A stretch of 64,000 bases of DNA from Umezawaea endophytica (GTDB lineage Bacteria > Actinomycetota > Actinomycetes > Mycobacteriales > Pseudonocardiaceae), in the NCBI RefSeq assembly GCF_025061645.1, contig NZ_JANYMP010000001.1:571591-635590 (forward strand), in the 5' to 3' direction. Each line of letters starts with the position of its first letter. Within the stretch, counting starts at the first letter, position 1. Both the position numbers and the translations under genes were made by a program. This document shows positions 42,068 through 51,004 of the stretch, piece after piece. The notes under the pieces were generated by a model. It was not told the origin of the DNA and did not search any database. It saw nothing but the letters and a program-made list of their open reading frames with translations.

Positions 42068-43357
42068 CTACTTCTGGGTGATGTCGGACGGTTGGTAGAG
42101 GCAGTTCACGCCGTCGGCGCCGGAGCCGATCTTCGTCGGCTCGCTGCCCTTCGGGACGCCCTTGTACTTGTCGCAGATCGAGGTGCTGCCGTAGACGGTG
42201 ATCCGGGAGAAGCGGGCGGTGTCGCCCCAGTTGGTGTTGATGCCCGCGAGCACCTTCGTGGACCGGGCGGTCACGCCGTCGAGCACGACGTGCCGCTGGT
42301 AGGAGTTGGTGCAGTTGCCGCAGGCCCGGTAGAGCTTGCCGGAGCTGTGGACCTGGAAGTTCCGGATGGTGACGGTGCCCGCGCCGTTGTGCTGGAAGAC
42401 CTTGTCCGAAGCGGACTTCGCGCCGCCGCCGTCCACCAGGTAGGTGGCCGACGAGCTGGAGCTCAGGAAGGTCGCGGCGTCCTCGCCCACGTCGTTCCAC
42501 CACACGTTGCGGATCGTGCAGGACCCCTCGCAGTGGATGCCGTCACCGGCGGGCGCGTCCAGGAAGACGTTCTGGATGGTGCCGCCGTTGGCCACGACGA
42601 ACATCGGGTCCTGGCTCTCGCCCTGGCCACCGTCGCCGATGCCGTAGTAGCGCTTCATCCCGCCGTCGAAGAACGTGCCGACGTCCTTGGTCGTCGTCTG
42701 GTGCACGCTGCCGGTGTCGGACGGCCACGACCCGCTGCCGTCACCACCGCCGGGCGGCGGTGACGTGGTGGTGGTCGTGGTCGTCGTGGTGGTGGTGGTC
42801 GGGTTCGTCCCGCCACCGGACGGCGTGAACGTCCACTGCTTGGTGGAGGCGCTGTCGCAGGAGTTCGTCTGCACCAGCGCGCCCGCGGAGGTGGAGTTGT
42901 CCTTGAGGTTCATGCACTTGCCGCCGTTGGTGTCGACCACCCGGTAGGCGCTGCCGCTCTCGGTCAGCGACCAGGTCTGGCCCGCGGACCCGGTGCACGA
43001 CTGGAGTTCGATCACCTTGCCCGCCGACGTCGAGGCGTCCCGGACACCGACGCACAGCCCACCCGCGGCCGACGCGATCCGGAACCCGCCGCTGACCGCC
43101 GTCAACGTCCACCTCTGGCCCGCGCACGCCGACTGCTGGAGCTGCGCACCCGCGTCCGCGCTCGGTGCGGCGAGGCAGAGCCCGCTGCCCGCGTTGGTCA
43201 CCGCGTAGGTCCCGGCGCCGACGGCGGCCTGCGCCGTCGAGGCGATCGGCCAGGCCGCGACGGTGGCGACCAGCGCCGCGGCACTCGCCGCCGCGGCCAG
43301 ACCGACGCGCCACCGCCGTGGCGCGCGCGTGGTCGGGGGTTGAACCGGTGTGCTCAT
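42068..43357 (-). CDS. Secreted pectate lyase PL3 with CBM13 (ricin-B) domain
   Basis: 429 residues. After a long Sec signal (RWRVGLAAAASAAALVATVAAWPIAS), an N-terminal ricin-type CBM13 (about residues 45-180) shows three QxW repeats (CAGQRWTL, SAGQTWSL, STKQWTF). A linker with 12 consecutive threonines plus SPPPGGG leads to a PL3 pectate lyase domain (about 210-429) with GDGGQGESQDPMF, DGIHCEGSCTIRNVWWNDVGEDAATF and YRACGNC, the conserved family core. It cleaves polygalacturonate outside the cell; the CBM targets plant polysaccharide. It heads the pectin/arabinan locus on the minus strand, 69 bp upstream of the truncated lyase. Confidence 0.92.
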   Translation of the reverse strand: MSTPVQPPTTRAPRRWRVGLAAAASAAALVATVAAWPIASTAQAAVGAGTYAVTNAGSGLCLAAPSADAGAQLQQSACAGQRWTLTAVSGGFRIASAAGGLCVGVRDASTSAGKVIELQSCTGSAGQTWSLTESGSAYRVVDTNGGKCMNLKDNSTSAGALVQTNSCDSASTKQWTFTPSGGGTNPTTTTTTTTTTTTSPPPGGGDGSGSWPSDTGSVHQTTTKDVGTFFDGGMKRYYGIGDGGQGESQDPMFVVANGGTIQNVFLDAPAGDGIHCEGSCTIRNVWWNDVGEDAATFLSSSSSATYLVDGGGAKSASDKVFQHNGAGTVTIRNFQVHSSGKLYRACGNCTNSYQRHVVLDGVTARSTKVLAGINTNWGDTARFSRITVYGSTSICDKYKGVPKGSEPTKIGSGADGVNCLYQPSDITQK

Positions 43358-43840
43358 GACGACTCCGACTTCCCTGGGATCAGCGGTGGACACGATTCGA
43401 AAGAGCACGGCGAAACGGCCTCTCCGACCGATTCAGCCCTGCGACCCGAGGAAAGGAGGCGGTCACCCGTGCCGAATCGGGAATTCACCGATCCGCCGTC
43501 GGACGACCGAGGCAGCGCCTCCGGGTTTTCCCTACGTCGCTGTACGGAAACCGCTCTCACGCCGAATGCTAGACACCGTTGAACTGGCCGGTCAACGGCA
43601 GTCGCGTTCGACGAAGTCCCACGTCAGGAACGTCGAACAGGATCGAATACCGAGGTCGGCTACCGTCGAATCGATCACCCGTCACGCCTTCTCGACCGGA
43701 AATAGACGCGAATGGTCATACTCGTGAACAGAATCCGCCCGCAAAAGGCCGACGGGCGGTCGCGCCGGACATCCGGTATTCGCGTCCGCCGAAGTCACCG
43801 GGCGAACACGACAGCTCCCGAATCCCGGAACTCGACGCGG
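43358..43840. promoter_or_regulatory. Gene-free region upstream of the pectate lyase
   Basis: 483 bp without a convincing gene; the right part (43600-43760) is AT-richer. It holds an inverted repeat CCGTTGA (43576-43582) / TCAACGG (43592-43598) with a 9-bp spacer, about 220 bp from the lyase start, which may bind a catabolite or sugar regulator. Nothing else stands out. Confidence 0.35.
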
Positions 43841-44194
43841 CTACAGCCAGCGCAGCGCCGCGTCGACGCAGTCCTCCGGGCGGCTGTTGAACGCGATGGC
43901 CGCGTCGGGCGCGTGCCGCCGCACCAGGTTGACCACCTTCTCGAACACCTCGACCAGCGGCTCGTGCGTCCGGAGGCCGCCCCCGATCACCACGCAGCCG
44001 TACTCCGCGCCGGTCAACGCCTCCACGACCGCGGCCTCCAGGCCCTCGTCCACCGCGAGCAGGCACCAGTCCGCCTCGACGCCCCGCTCCTCGAACCGCG
44101 CCCGACCACGCGCCAGCGCCGCCCGCACCGGCTCCGGGTCCCACCCGTCGAGCTTGGCGGGGTCGAGCCCGACCACGAGCACCCGTGCCACCAC
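43841..44194 (-). CDS. Conserved hypothetical protein (alpha/beta, about 117 residues)
   Basis: Short cytoplasmic protein, start at GTG 44194 with GGGAGG eight bases upstream. It reads as a Rossmann-like alternation: VARVLVVGLDPAKLDGWDPEPV, a helix with ARGRARFEERGVEADWCLLAV, LTGAEYGCVVIGGGLR and VNLVRRHAPDAAIAFNSRPEDCVDAALRWL. Proteins of this appearance are widespread in actinobacteria with no assigned role. The GGG after VVI could bind a phosphate. No operon partner. Confidence 0.7.
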   Translation of the reverse strand: MVARVLVVGLDPAKLDGWDPEPVRAALARGRARFEERGVEADWCLLAVDEGLEAAVVEALTGAEYGCVVIGGGLRTHEPLVEVFEKVVNLVRRHAPDAAIAFNSRPEDCVDAALRWL

Positions 44195-44340
44195 CACGGC
44201 CACCTCCCGCTCGCGGAGCGCGCCACGACGGCGAGCACCAGCGGTCCACATGGTGCCGGCACCTCCGGTCGTCCTGCCCCTCACCACACCAAGACCACTC
44301 GGCTAGGTAGGTGGCGTTCCGGGGAGAGGCGACATGACCG

Positions 44341-44985
44341 TCACAGGCAAGGCGGCCGGTAGCCGTGCACGCGCAGGCCGCGGAACTCCAGCTCGTTGGC
44401 GGTCTTGCCGACGAACACGAACCCGCGCGCCTCGCGGAGCGCGGAGTCGAACGAGTACGTCGGCTTCCCGAGTTCCGGGAGGGTGGTCCACGCTTCCGGC
44501 CGGAAGCTGAAGAACCGGGTCACCGTTCGCCCGCCGGTGGACGGCACGAGCGTGAGCCACTTGTCGCCGCCGCTCCAGTGCGACGCGGGGCGCAACTGGA
44601 GGTACACGTCGTCGGTCGCGCTGTAGGTCAGCCGGAAACCCGCGGACCGGGACAGGTCGACCTGGGCCTCGAACTGGTTGGCGAGCCAGAGCACCACGAC
44701 GTGCCACTCGGCGTTGAGGAACGACACCCTGGCCGTGTAGCCGGTCCTGCCGTGCCCTTCGCGGACTGGGGTGAGCAGGCTGCCGGTGGCGGGCACGGTG
44801 GCGCCTTCCCCACTGGCCAGCCACTGCTGGAACCGGTCGATCGACGGCGTCCGGCACTCACGGGAATACCCGCTGTCCGACCCGTGATCCCGTTGCGCAC
44901 CAGCGGTTCCCGGCGCCATCACCAGGGACAGCGCCAGTCCCACGACCGCCAGCCCCGCCACGACGACCTTCCGCACCCGGCCCAC
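44341..44985 (-). CDS. Secreted protein with jelly-roll-like (carbohydrate-binding?) fold
   Basis: 214 residues with a clean Sec signal (VVVAGLAVVGLALSLVMAPGTAGA). The mature part is beta-rich: YTARVSFLNAEWHVVVLWLANQFEAQVDLS, FRLTYSATDDVYLQLRPASHWSGGDKWLTLVPS, TVTRFFSFRPEAWTTLP, ARGFVFVGKTANELEFRGLRVHGY (each quoted in part). This strand order resembles CBM11/CIA30-type carbohydrate-binding jelly rolls; a C-terminal Cys pairs perhaps with Cys45. No catalytic motif. The assignment is by pattern only. Confidence 0.65.
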   Translation of the reverse strand: MGRVRKVVVAGLAVVGLALSLVMAPGTAGAQRDHGSDSGYSRECRTPSIDRFQQWLASGEGATVPATGSLLTPVREGHGRTGYTARVSFLNAEWHVVVLWLANQFEAQVDLSRSAGFRLTYSATDDVYLQLRPASHWSGGDKWLTLVPSTGGRTVTRFFSFRPEAWTTLPELGKPTYSFDSALREARGFVFVGKTANELEFRGLRVHGYRPPCL

Positions 44986-45086
44986 CCGCTCTCACCGTCG
45001 ACGGCCGACCAAGATCCACCGGGACGCTACCACCGACGCGCGGGGACGCACCGGAGGTTCACTGGTTTGGACCATTCCACCGGTGC

Positions 45087-45671
45087 TCACCCGCGACTGG
45101 TCAGCAGGTACCTCTCGTCGGAGGTGGGACCGCCCCACAGCCGAGGATCGTCCAGCGCGCGGACGAGGACTTCGGTCCTGTGCCGTCCCACGAGGTCGCG
45201 GCACCGGGCGGCGCTGATCCCGGAACCGGTCGACCAGAGCCCTTCGACCAGGACCAGCCGTCCGCCGGGGCGGAGCAGCCGCAGCCAGCGGGCCAGCGCG
45301 GCGTCCGGGTCGGGCAACGCCCACAGCACGTGCCGGGCGAACACGACGTCCACCGACGCGGGGTCGAACGGTGGATCCGCCGCGTCGCCCTGGCTCACCC
45401 GCGCCGACAGGCCCACCTTGGCCCTCGCCGCCGCGACCATCGCGTCGGACAGGTCCACGCCCCGCACGTCGTACCCCGCCCCGGCCAGCAGGGCCGTGAC
45501 GCTCCCGGTCCCGCACCCCAGATCGGCGACCCGCGCGGGGACGGGCGGCATCTCGGGCAGCAGCACCTCTTCCCACGCGGCGCGAACGTCCGGATCGAGC
45601 AGCCCGTGATCCGGTTCCTCGTCGAAGCTCGCGGCTTGGGCGTCCCAGAACTTCCGCACGTCGCTCGTCAC
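45087..45671 (-). CDS. Class I SAM-dependent methyltransferase
   Basis: 194 residues, GTG at 45671. Methyltransf_11/25 core: VADLGCGTGSVTALLAGAGYDVRGVDLSDAMV (SAM motif I about residues 46-56), GDAADPPFDPASVDVVFARHVLWALPDP (motifs II and III) and LRPGGRLVLVEGLW. The substrate is unknown; the C-terminal WGGPTSDERYLLTSRG is short. It is followed upstream by the EamA gene 24 bp away on the same strand, so they may be cotranscribed. Confidence 0.87.
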   Translation of the reverse strand: MTSDVRKFWDAQAASFDEEPDHGLLDPDVRAAWEEVLLPEMPPVPARVADLGCGTGSVTALLAGAGYDVRGVDLSDAMVAAARAKVGLSARVSQGDAADPPFDPASVDVVFARHVLWALPDPDAALARWLRLLRPGGRLVLVEGLWSTGSGISAARCRDLVGRHRTEVLVRALDDPRLWGGPTSDERYLLTSRG

Positions 45672-45694
45672 GTGCCCCAGTCTGCCGAACCCCG

Positions 45695-46639
45695 CTACGA
45701 GTGCGGTGTGCTGAGCGCCGGAACGGCGGCCTCCGCCGGGCGTTCGGCGCGGACCGCGGCGATGCCCGCGAGGATCAGCGCGCCGCCCACCAACTGCCAC
45801 GGGGTAAGCGCTTCCCCCAGCAGGAGCCAGGCGAACACCGACGCGGACACGACCTCCAGCAGTCCGATGAACGACGCGAGCCTCGACCCGAGGATCCCGG
45901 ACGCCGTGATCCCCGAGGCGTAGGCGAGCGCGGTGCCGACGACCGCGACGATGAGCAGCGGCACCCACCACGGCGCGGTGAGGTCGAAGAAGGGGACTGC
46001 GCCGAACGTGGCGGTGAACGGGAGCACGCCGAGCGCGCCGGTGAGCGCCACGACGGGCACGGCCAGCAGCATCCCGGCGCCCGCGAGCGCGACCGGGGGG
46101 AGGCCGTTGTTGGCGCGGGCGGCGATCGTGAAGTACACGGCGCACCCGATGGCGGCGCCGAAGGCGGCGATCAGGCCGATCGGGTCCACGGCCCGGATCG
46201 CGCCGGGGCCGATCACCAGCACCAGCCCGCCGACCGCGAGCACCGAGCCGACCAGGACGACCGGCGCGGGGACCCGCCTGCTGACCGCCCAGGTGAACCC
46301 GACCAGGATCAGGGGGGCGAGGAACTCGATGAGCAGCGCGGTCGCCACCGGGATGCGCTGGATCGCGGCGTAGTAGAGGACCTGGGTGATCGCCACGCCG
46401 ACGACGCCCATGCCCAGCACCGGCCACCGCGCCTGCCAGAGCACGGCCCACCGGCCCCGCAGCGACACGACGACGAACGGCAGGAGCACGAGTCCGGCGA
46501 CGAGCGCGCGGGCCGTGACGGCGGCGGCCGGGGACCAGCCCGCCTCCAGCAGCGGTTTGACGAACGCCCCGGACGTGCCGAACGAGATGAACGAGACCGC
46601 TGCCGCGATCAAGCCCGCGGACATCGGCGGAACCTTCAT
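45695..46639 (-). CDS. EamA-family (DMT superfamily) transporter
   Basis: 314 residues, ten hydrophobic helices in two EamA repeats, e.g. AAAVSFISFGTSGAFVKPLL at the N-terminus and GVAITQVLYYAAIQRIPVATALLIEFLAPLI at the end of the first repeat. Such proteins export amino acids or metabolites. ATG at 46639. A CGNR-type regulator gene is divergent, with 83 bp between starts; an inverted repeat in that gap suggests common control. Confidence 0.88.
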   Translation of the reverse strand: MKVPPMSAGLIAAAVSFISFGTSGAFVKPLLEAGWSPAAAVTARALVAGLVLLPFVVVSLRGRWAVLWQARWPVLGMGVVGVAITQVLYYAAIQRIPVATALLIEFLAPLILVGFTWAVSRRVPAPVVLVGSVLAVGGLVLVIGPGAIRAVDPIGLIAAFGAAIGCAVYFTIAARANNGLPPVALAGAGMLLAVPVVALTGALGVLPFTATFGAVPFFDLTAPWWVPLLIVAVVGTALAYASGITASGILGSRLASFIGLLEVVSASVFAWLLLGEALTPWQLVGGALILAGIAAVRAERPAEAAVPALSTPHS

Positions 46640-46670
46640 GCCTGCCTCCCCGATCCGAGCGCTGTCATGA

Positions 46671-46715
46671 CCTAACCTGGATGTCACCCCTGACGCTAGG
46701 CCGGTCCAGGTAAGG
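46671..46715. promoter_or_regulatory. Inverted repeat in the EamA/CGNR divergent gap
   Basis: CCTAACCTGGA (46671-46681) and TCCAGGTAAGG (46705-46715) are inverted copies with one mismatch in 11 and a 23-bp spacer. The right arm overlaps the ribosome site of the CGNR gene. Likely autoregulatory operator. Confidence 0.5.
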
Positions 46716-46722
46716 AGTCAAT

Positions 46723-47277
46723 TTGCGTTTCGCCCCTGACACGGAGGAGTCGCTGGCCGTCATCGTGGTGCTCTGCAACACCGACCCCGCGGCGTCGCGC
46801 AGCGGCACCGACGAGCTGGCCACCGTCGAGCAGCTCGCGGAACTCCTGGGCCGCTACCCGTACACCGGGCGCATCGACCACGACGAGGCGGAACTGCGCG
46901 ACGTCCACCGCACGCGGGCCCTGCTGAGGCACGTGTGGACGCTCGACCGCGACGACGCCGTCGAGGCGGTCAACAAGATGCTGCGCGACGCCAAGGCCCT
47001 CCCCCACCTCGTGCGGCACGACTCGCTGGACTGGCACATGCACGCCACCGAGCCGGAGGCCCCGCTGGCCGAACGGCTCAGGGTGGAGGCCGCGCTGGCC
47101 TTCATCGACGTGATCCGGATGAACGAGATGGGCCGCCTGAGGATCTGCGAGGCCGACGACTGCGCCGGACTCGTCCTCGACCTGTCCCGCAACGGCCTCA
47201 AGCGGTTCTGCGGCGTGCGGTGCGGCAACCGGATGAACATGATCGCCTTCCGCGAGCGCCGCGCCGAGAACGGCTGA
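46723..47277 (+). CDS. CGNR zinc-finger (ABATE-domain) regulator
   Basis: 184 residues. The start is TTG at 46723: AAGGAG lies five bases ahead and no better start is near. The N-terminal ABATE domain (VIVVLCNTDPAASRSGTDELATVEQLAELL) is followed by a C-terminal treble-clef-like finger, CEADDCAGLVLDLSRNGLKRFCGVRCGNRMN, with Cys-x4-Cys and Cys-x3-Cys and the CGNR signature. These are DNA-binding stress regulators typically divergent from an EamA exporter, as here. Confidence 0.87.
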   Translation: MRFAPDTEESLAVIVVLCNTDPAASRSGTDELATVEQLAELLGRYPYTGRIDHDEAELRDVHRTRALLRHVWTLDRDDAVEAVNKMLRDAKALPHLVRHDSLDWHMHATEPEAPLAERLRVEAALAFIDVIRMNEMGRLRICEADDCAGLVLDLSRNGLKRFCGVRCGNRMNMIAFRERRAENG

Positions 47278-47414
47278 CCCGACGGCACGACATGTGACCC
47301 AGGTCACGGCAACTGGATTACCCGATCCCGCGTGACCACTCCGGACGCAGATCGCGTCATCGAGTGGCGGTGCCGCGGGGGGTATTCGCGGCCCGCTTCC
47401 CAAGGGGGTCAACC

Positions 47415-48044
47415 ATGAGATTCGCCGTGCTTTCGCTCGTCCTCACCTCGGTCTTCACGTTCGCCGCACCGGCGAACGCCGCGAACGAGGCAACCGCCGC
47501 GGACGAGGTGACCGCCCGCGCCGACCTCAACGGTGACGGCGTGCTCGACACGGTGGTCGCCCAGGCCATCGAGGGCAACCCGGACGAACAGCTCCTGGTC
47601 GCCACCATCAACGGCGTGCGGCTCGACGCCCGCGTGCCGCTCTACTCCCGCATCGGCGTCCCGCCGCTGCAAGTGGTCGACCTGAACGACGACGGCACCG
47701 ACGAGGTCATGGTGACCGAAGCGCTGGGCGCCAACACCGTGACGGTCAGCACCTGGGGCCTCTACGGCGGCCTGCGCCCGGTGACCTGGCCGAACGGCGA
47801 GGTCATGAAGGTGTGGGAAGGCGGGGGCATCTCCAGCCTCTCCGCGTACGGGTGCGAGCAGGCGGGCGGCGGCCGCAGGCTCGTGCAGGTGTCGACGTCG
47901 GTCGACTGGAACACCCTCATCTACTCCGGCGACCGGATCACCTACTCCCTCGCCGGGAGCGTGGCGACCGAGACGTCCCGCGTCCCGGTCTCCGGGAAGC
48001 GGGACGACCCGGCCCTCCAGACCGACCCGGCCGCCTGCGCCTGA
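47415..48044 (+). CDS. Secreted protein with calcium-binding FG-GAP-like repeats
   Basis: 209 residues, Sec signal FAVLSLVLTSVFTFAAPANA. The mature protein carries two DxNxDG loops, DLNGDGVLDTVV (about residue 39) and DLNDDGTDEVMV (about residue 95), each followed by a hydrophobic strand, as in VCBS/FG-GAP propeller blades that bind calcium. Only two or three blades fit, so it is a fragment of a propeller or a small relative. Two cysteines (CEQAGGG and near the C-terminus) could pair. Function unknown. Confidence 0.75.
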   Translation: MRFAVLSLVLTSVFTFAAPANAANEATAADEVTARADLNGDGVLDTVVAQAIEGNPDEQLLVATINGVRLDARVPLYSRIGVPPLQVVDLNDDGTDEVMVTEALGANTVTVSTWGLYGGLRPVTWPNGEVMKVWEGGGISSLSAYGCEQAGGGRRLVQVSTSVDWNTLIYSGDRITYSLAGSVATETSRVPVSGKRDDPALQTDPAACA

Positions 48045-48181
48045 CACGGGGTCGTCGCCCGGCCGTGGAGGGTCTCACCGAGCCCTCCACGGCCGGATCG
48101 TCTCCGTCCCCTGTGGACAACCGCGCTCGACCACTTGATCAAGCCGCACAACCTCACGCGCGTCCCGGACGTCCACTGTGC

Positions 48182-49090
48182 ATGACCTCGACTACCGCGC
48201 GTTCCGCCGCGACCCTCACGATCCTCGGCACCGTGCTGGCGATGACGACCGCGCCCGCCAACGCCGCCGGTGAAGGCACCGTGGTGACCACGGTGCCGGA
48301 GGCGGACCGGGTCGCCGCGGTGTCCTACTGGACGCCGGAGCGCCTGGCGCTCCTCGGCTCGGACGACCGCCTGGCCCCAGCCGAGACCACCGCCACCGTC
48401 TGGGGTGGCGCGACGCCTCCCGGCGTGGGGCGGCTGTTCCTCACCTTCACGCCCGGCGGTGACGCGTCCTGCACGGCGACCGTGGTCCCCAGCTCCAGCA
48501 AGGACGTCGCGTTCACCGCGGGCCACTGCGTCAACGGCGGCCTGGACCGGTGGGACAACCCGATCAAGGTCTCCAACGTCGTGTTCGTGCCCGGCTACCA
48601 CGACGGCGAGGGGCCGCACGGGGTGTTCCCGGTGCGGGCGTTCGCCTGGCCCGACACCTACCGGGGCCCGTCCAGCGCGCTGGACGACGACGCGGTGATC
48701 GCCGTCGACCCGGTGGGCGGGGCCCACGTCGCCGACGTCGCCGGAACGCAGGACATCTCGTTCGACCCGGTGGCGTCCCCCGTGGGCACGACGATCCTGG
48801 GCTACCCGGTGTCGCGGCTCGCCAGGGGCGAGTCCCTGGTGTCCTGCGCGCTGCCCTCCACCCTGAAGACCAACTCCGTGTACTCGTCGTGGCAGTCCTA
48901 CTGCGACATGGCGGGCGGCTCCAGCGGCGGCCCGTGGCTCAGGGACTTCGACCCCGCCACCGGGAGGGGAACCCTCTTCTCCGTCACCAGCAGGGGAACC
49001 GTCAACGAGGACGGCACCACCGCCGACCTCAACGGCGCGGCTTTCACCGACGCCGTGCGGACCCTCCACCAGACCGCCGGGGACCTCTGA
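48182..49090 (+). CDS. Secreted trypsin-like serine protease
   Basis: 302 residues with a Sec signal (TLTILGTVLAMTTAPANAA) and a propeptide-like stretch up to about residue 80. Catalytic triad: His115 in AFTAGHC, Asp169 in ALDDDAV, Ser248 in GGSSGGPW, as in V8/glutamyl-endopeptidase-like S1B enzymes of actinobacteria. Three or four cysteines allow two disulphides (Cys97-Cys116 and Cys222-Cys241 by position). It lies 137 bp after the calcium-repeat protein. The stop is 4 bp from the convergent methyltransferase. Confidence 0.9.
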   Translation: MTSTTARSAATLTILGTVLAMTTAPANAAGEGTVVTTVPEADRVAAVSYWTPERLALLGSDDRLAPAETTATVWGGATPPGVGRLFLTFTPGGDASCTATVVPSSSKDVAFTAGHCVNGGLDRWDNPIKVSNVVFVPGYHDGEGPHGVFPVRAFAWPDTYRGPSSALDDDAVIAVDPVGGAHVADVAGTQDISFDPVASPVGTTILGYPVSRLARGESLVSCALPSTLKTNSVYSSWQSYCDMAGGSSGGPWLRDFDPATGRGTLFSVTSRGTVNEDGTTADLNGAAFTDAVRTLHQTAGDL

Positions 49091-49094
49091 CGGG

Positions 49095-49967
49095 TCACCG
49101 CCGCACCGCGACCCCGGCCAGGACCGCCGAGCCGTTCGGGGAGGCGAAGGTGACCGTGCGCGCGGACGCGCTGGAGTTCTCCGGGTGCCAGAGCGGAGTC
49201 CAGACCAATCCGGGGTCGACCACCTCGAAGTCGCCGAACAGCGCCGTGATCTCGGCGCGGCTCCGCCAGACCACCGGGTTGCCCGCGGCGTCGTAGAGCT
49301 GCTTGAGACGGGCGAGCCTGGCGTGCGCGTCGGGTGGGACGCCGTCGTCGGTGACGTGGGACAGGGCGAGGTAGGAGCCCACCGGGAGCAGGTCCCGGTA
49401 GCGGGCGACGACGGCGGGCCCGATGTCCCGATCCGTGACCGGGTCGGGCTGCTGGACGTGCAGCACCGCGATGAGCAGCAGGGCGATCGGCTGCCCGGTG
49501 TCGATGACGCCGGTGGCCAGCACCCGCCGCCAGAGGTCGTCCGGGTCGCGCAGGTCGGCCTGGACCGCCGCGTGGCGCTCGGGGTCGCCGTGGTCCTCCA
49601 GCAGGAGGCGGGAGTGGGCCACGGCGACGGGGTCGTGGTCGACGTACACGACCCGCGCCGCGCCCGGCGCCACCTCGTCGGCGACCTGGTGGGCGTGGCC
49701 CATGGTCGGCACCCCGGAGCCGATGTCGACGAACTGGCGGACGCCGCGGCTCACGACCAGGTGGCGCACCAGGCGGTGCAGGAACAGCCGGTTCGCCACC
49801 GCCATGTCGCGCGCGAGCGGGAACTCGGCCAGGACGCGGTCGCCGAACTCCCGGTCGACCGCCCAGTTGGTGCTGCCGCCGAGGAAGTAGTCGTACACCC
49901 GCGCGACGCTCGGCCGTTCCAGGTCCACGTCGCGCGGCGGGTATGCCCCGCCCTCCGGCACGGTCAC
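49095..49967 (-). CDS. Methyltransf_19 (DUF574) SAM-dependent methyltransferase
   Basis: 290 residues, GTG at 49967 with GGAGGAGAA ahead. It opens with the hallmark of this actinobacterial family, RPSVARVYDYFLGGSTNWAVDREFGDRV (quoted in part: VARVYDYFLGG), followed by FVDIGSGVPTMGHAHQVA and ARVVYVDHDPVAVAHSRLLL, a Rossmann SAM fold. Genes of this family are very often next to an XRE-DUF5753 gene and a DUF397 gene, as here. They are abundant in Streptomyces and linked to development; the substrate is unknown. Confidence 0.9.
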   Translation of the reverse strand: MTVPEGGAYPPRDVDLERPSVARVYDYFLGGSTNWAVDREFGDRVLAEFPLARDMAVANRLFLHRLVRHLVVSRGVRQFVDIGSGVPTMGHAHQVADEVAPGAARVVYVDHDPVAVAHSRLLLEDHGDPERHAAVQADLRDPDDLWRRVLATGVIDTGQPIALLLIAVLHVQQPDPVTDRDIGPAVVARYRDLLPVGSYLALSHVTDDGVPPDAHARLARLKQLYDAAGNPVVWRSRAEITALFGDFEVVDPGLVWTPLWHPENSSASARTVTFASPNGSAVLAGVAVRR

Positions 49968-50038
49968 GGTTCTCCTCCCATCGTGCCCTCCCCCTGCCCG
50001 GACGAAAGTAGCTCGCGGCGGTGCCGCCCCGACGCGGG

Positions 50039-50911
50039 TCACCCGGTCGGCCTCCCCGCCCTGAGCCGGACGAGGAGGTCCAGGAGGTGCTGCCAGGTGT
50101 CCTCCCGGCTGTGCGACACCGCGAGCAGCTCCTCGAACTTCCTCTCGTGCGCGGCCACCCGGTGCGCGTCGTCGAGGTACATCGCGTCCTCGGCGATCTC
50201 GACGTAGAGCCGGGGCCGTCGCCGGTCGGTCAGGGAGAACAGGGTGAAGTCCGGGACCATGTACCGCAGCGGCGCCGAGTGCGGCAGCACGTGCAGCCGC
50301 AGGGTCGGGAGCGCGTCGAGGAGCCGGACCAGGTGGTCGACCTGGTCCACCGCCACGGCCCCCGGCCCGCCGCGCCGGACGTTGGTCAGGGCGGACTCGC
50401 CGATCACGTAGGTGTGCTCGGCGTCGGGGTTGGACCGGAAGACGTCGCGCCGCTCCTCCCTGATGCGGATCAGCTCGGCGGTCCTCCTGACGTCCGGCGA
50501 GTCGAGCACGGCGACCATGTAGGCGTCGGACTGGAGGACTCCGGGGATCTGCCCCTGGCTCCAGGCCCGCACCCGCTCCGCCTCCTGCTCGTAGGTCAGG
50601 AAGCGGTGGAAGTAGCGGGGCGAGTTCGTCCCCCTCGGCCGTCGCGGGCGCTTGTCCGCGGAGTGGTCGGCGATCATCGCCCTGGTCACCTCCGAGGTGA
50701 CGTCGAGCACCTCGATGATCTTCATCAGGTCGATGTACTCGACCCTGGACACACCCGACTCGATCTTCTGCACCTTCGACTGCGACCAGCCGAGCTTGTC
50801 CGCCAGCGCCGTCTGGCTGAGCGCGCCGCGTTCGGCCTTGATCCGGGCGCCCAGGCTGCGCCCCGCCTTCGTGGTGGCGGGCACGCGCCTCGGTGGGGAA
50901 TCACGCGTCAC
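50039..50911 (-). CDS. XRE-family regulator with DUF5753 domain
   Basis: 290 residues, GTG start. The N-terminal helix-turn-helix is KAERGALSQTALADKLGWSQSKVQKIESGVSRVEYIDL (motif LSQTALADKLGWSQSKVQKIE, about residues 32-52). The C-terminal DUF5753 has YEQEAERVRAWSQGQIPGVLQSDAYM (residues about 110-135) and FTLFSLTDRRRPRLYVEIAEDAMYL. This is the WhiJ/BldB-associated regulator type of actinomycetes, usually acting with a cognate DUF397 protein, here 93 bp upstream. Confidence 0.92.
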   Translation of the reverse strand: MTRDSPPRRVPATTKAGRSLGARIKAERGALSQTALADKLGWSQSKVQKIESGVSRVEYIDLMKIIEVLDVTSEVTRAMIADHSADKRPRRPRGTNSPRYFHRFLTYEQEAERVRAWSQGQIPGVLQSDAYMVAVLDSPDVRRTAELIRIREERRDVFRSNPDAEHTYVIGESALTNVRRGGPGAVAVDQVDHLVRLLDALPTLRLHVLPHSAPLRYMVPDFTLFSLTDRRRPRLYVEIAEDAMYLDDAHRVAAHERKFEELLAVSHSREDTWQHLLDLLVRLRAGRPTG

Positions 50912-51004
50912 GAGAACGCCTCCGTGCCGCGGGCAGGCGGTCCGACGGTCAGCGGCGGACCGTCCTCTCCCGACCGTCCACGCCGGACTCGACCGCTCGT
51001 CCGG

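Noticed and set aside
42760-42806. GTGGTGGTC microsatellite as a possible regulatory repeat
   Set aside because: It is in frame and encodes the threonine linker between CBM13 and the PL3 domain.
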